Source: Bacteroidales bacterium (GTDB lineage: Bacteria; Bacteroidota; Bacteroidia; Bacteroidales; WCHB1-69). From it: a DNA stretch of 5,027 nt. This document shows positions 1 through 5,027 of this stretch, piece by piece. The position numbers and the translations under genes are program-made. The notes under the pieces were generated by a model that made no database searches, had not been told where the DNA came from, and saw only the letters and a program-made list of their open reading frames with translations. The stretch covers positions 1 through 5,027 of the forward strand of contig JAISRU010000073.1 of assembly GCA_031273515.1 (NCBI GenBank), written 5' to 3'. The first letter of the stretch is position 1. Each line of letters begins with the position of its first letter.

Positions 1-1
1 T

Positions 2-712
2 CCCGATACGACGTATGCTGAGGCTGAGGGACAACGCAGTTTTTTCGTACAGGAATTGGCGGAGACTTTTGTCCGACAACCGCATATTCAGACAGGGTTT
101 GACTGGTTTTTTGCTGTCTTTGTGCTGTTTTTGTCTTTGCTGGCATTTATCAAGATGCAGTCTTTACGATTTTCCGGTTTATCGCATCATGTTTTTGCCA
201 ATCGAATACATACTGTTGCAAAATATAACATCAATAATCAGTCTGCCACAGGTTTGCGTTATCCTTTTGTGCTGTGTATCTGGATTACCTTTTCTTTGCT
301 GTTGTACACTTTTATTGGTTGTCTGACAAATGTTGAAACAAATGTCGTCTTGTTACGGTCGTTCGTACTGATTGCAGGATTTTTAGGGTTTCGCTGGATG
401 TTGGTACATATTGTTGGGTTCTTATTCAAAACACGCAGACTCCTGACGGAATTTGGACATTCGCTTTTGGTTTTACATTTTGTATCTGCGGTATTTGCTT
501 TTCCTTTTCTCTGTATGAATTATTATCATCCGTCATTTTATCTTACAGGGTTTGTTGTCATACTTTATGCGGTGTTTTTGATACGCATGTTGATAGAAGG
601 CTGGCAGATTGTCGGTAAAAAATTTCGGTTGTTCGAATATTTTTTATACTTTTGCACGGTCGAAATTTTACCGATATTGGTGTTGTTGAAATCCGTAACA
701 GTCAGATTATAA
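2..712 (+). CDS. DUF4271 family integral membrane protein (5' partial)
   Basis: The frame is open from the left edge with no stop, so I read this as the last 236 codons of a gene that begins upstream. A TTG at 56 is the only start-like codon near the edge, but the 18 preceding in-frame codons are also translatable. About six hydrophobic segments are visible, at roughly residues 35-51, 89-108, 116-143, 154-173, 179-198 and 210-229 of the visible part, so it is a polytopic inner-membrane protein. The C-terminal stretch FLYFCTVEILPILVLLK resembles the typical ending of Bacteroidota DUF4271 proteins, and the position directly before a hemD-like gene and rnpA supports this. Family members usually have a soluble N-terminal extension before the first membrane segment, consistent with the missing 5' end. 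No catalytic motif is apparent, and its biochemical role is unknown to me. Eleven bases separate its stop from the next start, so co-transcription is likely. Confidence 0.85.
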   Translation, partial: PDTTYAEAEGQRSFFVQELAETFVRQPHIQTGFDWFFAVFVLFLSLLAFIKMQSLRFSGLSHHVFANRIHTVAKYNINNQSATGLRYPFVLCIWITFSLLLYTFIGCLTNVETNVVLLRSFVLIAGFLGFRWMLVHIVGFLFKTRRLLTEFGHSLLVLHFVSAVFAFPFLCMNYYHPSFYLTGFVVILYAVFLIRMLIEGWQIVGKKFRLFEYFLYFCTVEILPILVLLKSVTVRL

Positions 713-723
713 TTAAAAGATTT

Positions 724-1509
724 GTGAAGTTCCCCAGAGTAAAAAATATATTGTTTTCTCAGAATCCGCCTGCAGATTTTGATAGTTCTCCTTATGCAGA
801 GATAATAAAGAATTATAATATCCGAATTGATTTTTATAAGTTTTTCCAGATGCATGGTATTCCATACGAAGAGTTTAGCAAAAATAAAATTTCTTTTTTG
901 GATTATAATGCAATCATCATGACCAATAAAAATGCAATTGATCATTTCTTTCGCATAGTAGAAGAAATGAAAATCAAGATGCCTGTTCTTTCCACAAAAT
1001 ATTTTTGCAGCAATGCCGTCACGGCGAATTACCTGCAGAAATACACAAAATGCAAAAAGCGGAAAGTGTTCTTTCCTCAAGACGGCGATCCTGAAAAATT
1101 AGTAACCGAAATACTCCGTCATGCCGACGATAAATTCCTATTGCCTTCTGCGATTGATACTTCGCTCAATCTGTTGACAAAACTCTTGGATAAACAAAAG
1201 ATTAATTACGATAAAGCCGAAGTTTTTAAAATATCTTTTGCCGATGTAAGCAAGGCAATTGATATTTATGCCTATGATATGGTTGTATTTTTCAGTCCTT
1301 ACGGGATACAAACGCTGATGAACAGTTATCCTGAGTTCAAACAGGGCAAAATGATTATAGGCGCTTTGGGATCGCGCGTGATTGCCGCAGCACAGGACGC
1401 CGGACTGAATGTACAGATAAAAGCTCCGACAGAAAAACATCCTTCAATCTTTTCTGCTATTGATCACTATTTGTTTCATGCCAACGGTCGTAAACGATAT
1501 AACAAGTGA
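724..1509 (+). CDS. hemD: Uroporphyrinogen-III synthase family protein (HemD-like)
   Basis: The 261-residue product resembles Bacteroidota HemD proteins, which convert hydroxymethylbilane to uroporphyrinogen III in the cytosol for tetrapyrrole synthesis. The N-terminus (MKFPRVKNILFSQNPP) fits the usual opening beta strand of the family. Two alternating alpha/beta halves can be seen. The strand-plus-helix stretch YNAIIMTNKNAIDHFF (residues 61-76) occupies the place of the usual FTS-N-A motif. FFSPYGI (189-195) matches the FxSPxGx motif of the second half. The C-terminal GLNVQIKAPTEKHPS matches the family's GLxVxxxAPxP region. The frame extends upstream to a TTG at 652, but GTG 724 is preferred: it sits where homologues start and just after the upstream stop, whereas 652 would overlap the preceding gene by 61 bases. 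No good Shine-Dalgarno is seen. Residues 216-219 read GSRV where GxTT-like sequence is usual, so enzymatic activity is less certain than family membership. Its stop overlaps the rnpA start by one base. Confidence 0.85.
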   Translation: MKFPRVKNILFSQNPPADFDSSPYAEIIKNYNIRIDFYKFFQMHGIPYEEFSKNKISFLDYNAIIMTNKNAIDHFFRIVEEMKIKMPVLSTKYFCSNAVTANYLQKYTKCKKRKVFFPQDGDPEKLVTEILRHADDKFLLPSAIDTSLNLLTKLLDKQKINYDKAEVFKISFADVSKAIDIYAYDMVVFFSPYGIQTLMNSYPEFKQGKMIIGALGSRVIAAAQDAGLNVQIKAPTEKHPSIFSAIDHYLFHANGRKRYNK

Positions 1510-1889
1510 TGAAAGAATATGGTTTTTCCAAACAGGAACGGCTTTGCAGAAGAGATGATTTTCAGCTTTTGGTAAGCAAGGGGAGATCGTTTTATGTCTA
1601 TCCTTTTCGATGTATTTATCTAAGGAAAGAAGATGCTGTCTTTTCGGCACGGATTGCTGTTTCGGTAAGTAAGAAGCGGTTCAAACGGGCAACAGACCGA
1701 AACAGAATCAAACGACTGATACGCGAAAGTTACCGCTTGGAAAAACAGATGCTCTACGACAGTTACAGGGAAAAGCCGCAAAATTTGGACATGCTCATTA
1801 TTTATACCGACACGAAAATTCTTCCTTTTTCTTCTTTTCGTAAATCAATGTCTAAACTGATAATCAGATTAATAAAAGAGAATGGATAA
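1509..1889 (+). CDS. rnpA: Ribonuclease P protein component
   Basis: RnpA is the small basic protein that binds the RNase P RNA and helps it remove 5' leaders from precursor tRNAs. The product has 126 residues, a normal length. The family hallmark is clear: an N-terminal F-S/K-E-RL segment (residues 6-12, FSKQERL), then the central strand ARIAVSVSKKRFKRATDRNR with the RNR signature at 64-66, continuing into IKRLIRESYRL. The many Arg and Lys residues of this helix form the RNA-binding face in known structures. ATG 1509 is chosen because it gives the usual N-terminus; a GTG directly before it (1506) would add one residue. The sequence TGATG couples its start to the hemD stop, implying translational coupling. 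In many Bacteroidota and most other bacteria yidD follows directly; here no recognisable yidD follows. The C-terminal part, with a run of Asp-Met-Leu-Ile-Ile-Tyr, matches the last beta strand of the fold. Confidence 0.95.
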   Translation: MKEYGFSKQERLCRRDDFQLLVSKGRSFYVYPFRCIYLRKEDAVFSARIAVSVSKKRFKRATDRNRIKRLIRESYRLEKQMLYDSYREKPQNLDMLIIYTDTKILPFSSFRKSMSKLIIRLIKENG

Positions 1890-1974
1890 AGGAAAATTAT
1901 TTTTATTGCAGAAAAATCGCACAAAAGGCGTCATTAATCAATTATTTCTGCTATATTTGCAAGCCTTAAAATAA
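1882..1974 (+). CDS. Doubtful 30-codon ORF overlapping the rnpA end
   Basis: An ATG at 1882, eight bases before the end of rnpA, opens a 30-codon frame ending in TAA at 1972-1974. The product is short, mixed basic and hydrophobic (it contains NQLFLLYLQ), and I recognise no family. It lies where yidD commonly begins in related genomes, but it has no Cys-containing YidD motif and does not continue. The likely secDF promoter box lies inside it, which argues that this is non-coding spacer. It is listed only because its start overlaps rnpA in the manner of a coupled gene. Confidence 0.12.
   Translation: MDKGKLFLLQKNRTKGVINQLFLLYLQALK
1908..1951. repeat. Inverted repeat upstream of the secDF promoter box
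   Basis: GCAGAAA at 1908-1914 is the exact reverse complement of TTTCTGC at 1945-1951, with a 30-base interval. The right arm directly abuts the candidate -7 box at 1952. A nested CGC/GCG pair (1918-1920 and 1928-1930) could fold within the loop. It may be an operator-like dyad, a weak stem at the end of the rnpA transcript, or chance in AT-rich DNA. Confidence 0.25.
1952..1959 (+). promoter_or_regulatory. Candidate Bacteroidota-type -7 promoter box for secDF
   Basis: TATATTTG matches the TAnnTTTG -7 consensus used by the primary sigma factor of Bacteroidota. It lies 60 bases before the secDF ATG, so transcription would start near 1963-1968 and leave a leader of roughly 50-57 bases. The matching -33 element (TTTG about 20 bases upstream) is not evident near 1928-1935, which makes this a one-sided match. 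Its position in the only sizeable gap of the window supports it. Confidence 0.45.
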
Positions 1975-2012
1975 GGATTATATTTTTCATAAACGATTAA
2001 TTATTAAACAAC

Positions 2013-2019
2013 AAGGAAA
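2013..2019 (+). promoter_or_regulatory. Purine-rich ribosome binding region of secDF
   Basis: AAGGAAA ends directly at the secDF ATG. Its AGGA core is only two or three bases from the start codon, closer than an ideal Shine-Dalgarno, which fits the weak use of such signals in Bacteroidota. An in-frame TAA at 2005-2007 and no alternative start between it and 2020 fix this ATG as the first possible start. Confidence 0.45.
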
Positions 2020-5000
2020 ATGCGTAATAAAGGATTTATTTTGTTTTTTGCAATCACATTTGCATTGGTGTGTATTTATTCATTATCATTTACAACATGC
2101 ACCCGAAGAGTGGAAAATAAGGCGCAGGAGTATGCGCAAAACGACCCCACGCGAGAAGCATTGAGAGAACAGGCTAAGGGAGATGTTTTTGTAGAAACTT
2201 ATTTGCTTGATTCTTCTTTCAAAGCAAGAGAGAGTGAATATCTGAACCGTATGGGAGATTCGGTTATTTATAATCTGTTGTTTTTCAAACGAACATACAA
2301 AGAATGTAAAGAGCTGGGATTAAACTTGGGATTAGATTTAAAAGGCGGTATGAATGTCATGTTAGAGATTTCTGTTCCTGACATCATGCGGTCGTTGGCA
2401 GGCAATGGAGCTAAAGATTCGTTGTTTGTTCGCACGATGAACCGTGCTGCAGAACGACAAAAGACTTCTCAATCCGATTTTGTTACGCTTTTCAATCAGT
2501 CGTTTCGGGACATTGCTCCTGCGAATGCACGTTTGGCGACCATTTTCCGTAATCTTCCTCTGAAAGACGGAAAAAATTCCAATGAAGACGTCATTCAGGC
2601 AATTCGGGAGGAAACCAATGCCGCCTTAGATAATACGTTCCGCATATTGCGAACCCGTATTGACCAGTTTGGAGTTGCTCAGCCCAATATTCAGCGATTG
2701 CCTCAGACAGGAAGAATTATGATTGAACTTCCGGGAGTAAAAGAACCTGAACGAGTTCGTCGTTTATTGCAGGGTACCGCCAATCTGGAGTTTTGGGAAA
2801 CCTACGAATTTACCGAAATCAAAGACATTTTTGTACAGGTAAACGATCGTATCGCAACATTGAACGAAGAATTGGAAAATCCCGATACAACGAAAATTGC
2901 AGATGCAGATACGCTGAGTACGACTCAGACAGATACGACGCAGACCGAAGGACTTGCAGAAGGTTTGCCTGAAGTGTCAGATTCTACAAACGACGAAGAC
3001 GACGATCAGATGACGGAAGAAGAATTTCGGAAAAACAATCCTTTATTGTCTATATTTGAACTGAACAACAATGTCATGCAAGACGGAAAACTAGGACCTC
3101 TTGTAGGATATTGCTTGGGAAAAGATACGGCAGAAGTCAACCGAATGTTGAGTTTGGAGGTAGTAAAGAATATGCTTCCTCAGAATTTAGTTTTATGTTG
3201 GCATGCCAAAACGGGGAAAGATAAATCGCCCGTTTATCAGCTGATTGCCCTGAAATCTGCAGGAGAACAGGGCGCTGTTTTGGATGGGAAGGCAGTTGCC
3301 GATGCAAGTCAGGATTTTAATGAGCGTGCAGGCAATGAGATCAGCATGAGTATGAATTCGGAAGGCGCAAAGTTATGGAAAAAGATCACGGAAAAGAACA
3401 TCGGAAACAGTATCGCTATCGTATTGGACAATTTAGTGTATTCGTATCCGACTGTCAATACGGTTATTCCCAACGGACGTTCTTCTATTACAGGAGGTTT
3501 CAGTGTGGAAGAGGCAAAGGATTTGGCAAATTTGCTCAAAGCGGGTAAATTACCTGTTCCTGCAATTATCGTATCAGAAGAAATAGTGGGACCTACATTA
3601 GGAAAAGAATCTATCAATTCGAGTGTATTTTCTTTCCTGATAGCCTTTCTTTTGGTGCTTGTGTACATGTTTTTCTTCTATAACAGATCGGGATTGGTTG
3701 CCGGATTGGCGCTTATTCTGAATGTATTGTTTATTTTCGGCACATTGGCTTCTTTAGCGGCGGTACTGACATTGCCGGGTATTGCGGGAATTGTGCTGAC
3801 GCTGGGTATGGCGGTCGACGCCAACGTAATCATTTTTGAGCGTATCAAGGAGGAATTACGATCAGGGAAAGCTTTGCGCTTAGCAGTGGCAGATGGATAT
3901 AAAGCCGCTTATTCTGCCATTATCGACGGTAATGTTACCACAATTATTACGGGAGTTATTCTTTATATATTCGGTTCGGGACCTGTACAGGGTTTTGCAA
4001 CGACGTTGATTATTGGTCTTATCACGTCCATGTTTACGTCTATTTTCATCACCCGTCTTGTTTTCAATTGGGCAATGGACAAAAACTGGATTATCAATTT
4101 CGGAAACAAACTTACGATGAATGCTTTTGCTTATACAAAGATAGATTTTCTTTCCAAAAGGAAAATCTTCTATATCCTTTCTTTGGGGATTATTTTGATA
4201 GGTATGGTATCTGTCGTTTTCAAGGGGATGGATTTGGGTATTGATTTTGCAGGAGGACGCAGTTATACGGTTCGTTTTTCGCAACCTGTCAAGACAAATG
4301 AAATACGGGAAGCCCTAACTGCGAGATTCGACGGAATTGCTCCTGAAGTAAAAACGTTTGGTTCGGATAATCAGATAAAAATCACTACGAAATGGAGAAT
4401 CAACGAGGATAATACAGAAATAGATTCTATAGCGGAAGCGCGTCTGTATGAAGGATTGCATCCTTTTCTGGGGGCTGAGGTTACAAAGGAAGATTTCAGC
4501 GTACAGAACCAGAATGTAGGTTTAATCAGTTCTCAAAAGGTGGGAGCGGTTGTGTCGAAGGATATTACCCGAGGCGCTATTTTGGCTGTATTTTTCTCGT
4601 TGATTGCTATCTTTGTTTACATTGCTCTTCGTTTTCGCAATTGGCAATACGGTTTGGGAGGGGTTGTTTCGTTGTTGAATGTCGCTCTGTTTACGATCGG
4701 ACTGTATTCGCTTCTATCGGGTATAATGCCTTTTACGATGGAAGTTGACCAATCTTTCATCGCCGCAATATTGACGATCATCGGATATGCCATCAACGAC
4801 GGTGTGGTTATTTTCGACCGTATCAGGGAAAACAGACAATTATATCCAAAACGCGACTTGAAAGAAATGATGAACAGTTCTCTCAATTCTACATTGGGCA
4901 GAACGATCAATACAACAGGTACGACATTGGTCGTTTTGTTGGCGATATTCCTCTTTGGAGGTACAGTTATTCGCGGATTTGTATTTGCACTTCTGATTGG

Positions 5001-5027
5001 TATTGCATACGGTTCTTATTCTTCTAT
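2020..5027 (+). CDS. secDF: Fused protein translocase subunit SecDF (3' partial)
   Basis: SecDF is an RND-superfamily membrane protein that works with SecYEG and uses proton flow to pull exported proteins out on the periplasmic side. There are 1002 visible codons and the frame runs off the right edge; by family comparison only a short C-terminal tail is missing. SecD half: first membrane helix at about 5-25, NLGLDLKGGMNV (102-113), the RIDQFGV periplasmic segment (213-219), a low-complexity acidic/Thr-rich insertion (about 285-338), the LPVP...VGPTLG motif before the second helix (535-554), and GMAVDANVIIFERIKEE (596-612). SecF half: first helix about 715-734, LGIDFAGG (739-746), helix from about 852, and GYAINDGVVIFDRIREN (922-938). 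Asp600, Asp927 and Arg961 correspond to residues implicated in proton transport in Thermus SecDF. The fusion is in-frame with no stop, so it is one polypeptide and not two adjacent genes. Start ATG 2020 is preceded by an in-frame stop. It is probably transcribed from its own promoter. Confidence 0.97.
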   Translation, partial: MRNKGFILFFAITFALVCIYSLSFTTCTRRVENKAQEYAQNDPTREALREQAKGDVFVETYLLDSSFKARESEYLNRMGDSVIYNLLFFKRTYKECKELGLNLGLDLKGGMNVMLEISVPDIMRSLAGNGAKDSLFVRTMNRAAERQKTSQSDFVTLFNQSFRDIAPANARLATIFRNLPLKDGKNSNEDVIQAIREETNAALDNTFRILRTRIDQFGVAQPNIQRLPQTGRIMIELPGVKEPERVRRLLQGTANLEFWETYEFTEIKDIFVQVNDRIATLNEELENPDTTKIADADTLSTTQTDTTQTEGLAEGLPEVSDSTNDEDDDQMTEEEFRKNNPLLSIFELNNNVMQDGKLGPLVGYCLGKDTAEVNRMLSLEVVKNMLPQNLVLCWHAKTGKDKSPVYQLIALKSAGEQGAVLDGKAVADASQDFNERAGNEISMSMNSEGAKLWKKITEKNIGNSIAIVLDNLVYSYPTVNTVIPNGRSSITGGFSVEEAKDLANLLKAGKLPVPAIIVSEEIVGPTLGKESINSSVFSFLIAFLLVLVYMFFFYNRSGLVAGLALILNVLFIFGTLASLAAVLTLPGIAGIVLTLGMAVDANVIIFERIKEELRSGKALRLAVADGYKAAYSAIIDGNVTTIITGVILYIFGSGPVQGFATTLIIGLITSMFTSIFITRLVFNWAMDKNWIINFGNKLTMNAFAYTKIDFLSKRKIFYILSLGIILIGMVSVVFKGMDLGIDFAGGRSYTVRFSQPVKTNEIREALTARFDGIAPEVKTFGSDNQIKITTKWRINEDNTEIDSIAEARLYEGLHPFLGAEVTKEDFSVQNQNVGLISSQKVGAVVSKDITRGAILAVFFSLIAIFVYIALRFRNWQYGLGGVVSLLNVALFTIGLYSLLSGIMPFTMEVDQSFIAAILTIIGYAINDGVVIFDRIRENRQLYPKRDLKEMMNSSLNSTLGRTINTTGTTLVVLLAIFLFGGTVIRGFVFALLIGIAYGSYSS

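Larger units (their letters stand above)
1890..2019. other. Intergenic region between rnpA and secDF
   Basis: This 130-base AT-rich spacer carries the regulatory DNA for secDF. It contains a TAnnTTTG box at 1952-1959, a 7-base inverted repeat (GCAGAAA 1908-1914 with TTTCTGC 1945-1951), a short palindrome CCTTA-AAA-TAAGG at 1964-1976, an AT palindrome TTAAT-T-ATTAA at 1997-2007, and a purine-rich AAGGAAA just before the secDF ATG. No strong GC-rich hairpin with a following T-run is present, so I cannot place a confident intrinsic terminator for the rnpA unit. Confidence 0.8.

Noticed and set aside
15..326. A 103-codon frame starting at ATG 15 on the plus strand
   Set aside because: It overlaps the DUF4271 gene in another frame; the 2-712 frame has the membrane topology and the C-terminal family signature.
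647..654. TACTTTTG, a TAnnTTTG match upstream of hemD
   Set aside because: It is inside the coding end of the DUF4271 gene with no -33 partner at a suitable distance; such matches are expected by chance in AT-rich DNA and the genes look co-transcribed.
565..1080. A 171-codon open frame on the minus strand across the DUF4271/hemD junction
   Set aside because: It lies opposite two well-supported genes, its product resembles no family I know, and its composition looks like a reverse-strand shadow of AT-rich coding DNA.
2020..2100. Possible lipoprotein signal at the SecDF N-terminus, with a Cys at residue 27 after a hydrophobic stretch
   Set aside because: The residues before the Cys (FTTC) do not form a lipobox, and this helix is the normal first membrane segment of SecD.
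3309..4284. Minus-strand open frames of 119 and 134 codons inside secDF (and another at 4617-4910)
   Set aside because: They are antisense to conserved SecDF motifs, and their sequences are explained by the codon use of secDF.
1..5027. CRISPR arrays, tRNA or rRNA genes, insertion sequences, phage or toxin-antitoxin genes
   Set aside because: No direct-repeat arrays, transposase-like ORFs or RNA gene signatures were seen; coding genes fill almost the entire window.

Overview
The window is a stretch of bacterial chromosome carrying housekeeping genes, all on the + strand. The evidence points to the phylum Bacteroidota. An integral membrane protein of the DUF4271 type is followed by a Bacteroidota-style uroporphyrinogen-III synthase and then by rnpA, an order familiar from that phylum. 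SecD and SecF are fused into one polypeptide. A TAnnTTTG promoter box of the Bacteroidota type precedes secDF, and Shine-Dalgarno signals are weak or absent. The DNA is AT-rich and nothing in it suggests a phage or mobile element.

Layout. Positions 2-712 hold the 3' part of the DUF4271 gene, whose reading frame is open to the left edge. After 11 bases comes the HemD-like gene (724-1509, GTG start). Its stop shares one base with the ATG of rnpA (1509-1889). These three genes look like one transcription unit. A 130-base gap (1890-2019) holds the likely secDF promoter, two small inverted repeats and a doubtful 30-codon ORF. The secDF gene runs from 2020 off the right edge, with 1002 codons visible and no internal stop.

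The genes do not form one pathway. RnpA is the protein subunit of RNase P, which matures tRNA 5' ends. HemD-like proteins make uroporphyrinogen III for tetrapyrroles. SecDF uses the proton gradient to help Sec-dependent export. The DUF4271 protein has no established function. The grouping of the first three is a conserved operon habit, and secDF probably has its own promoter.

I found no convincing novel system. The points most worth a second look are the unusual HemD sequence where a Gly-x-Thr-Thr-like motif is expected, the absence of yidD downstream of rnpA, and the acidic, Thr-rich insertion in the periplasmic part of SecDF.
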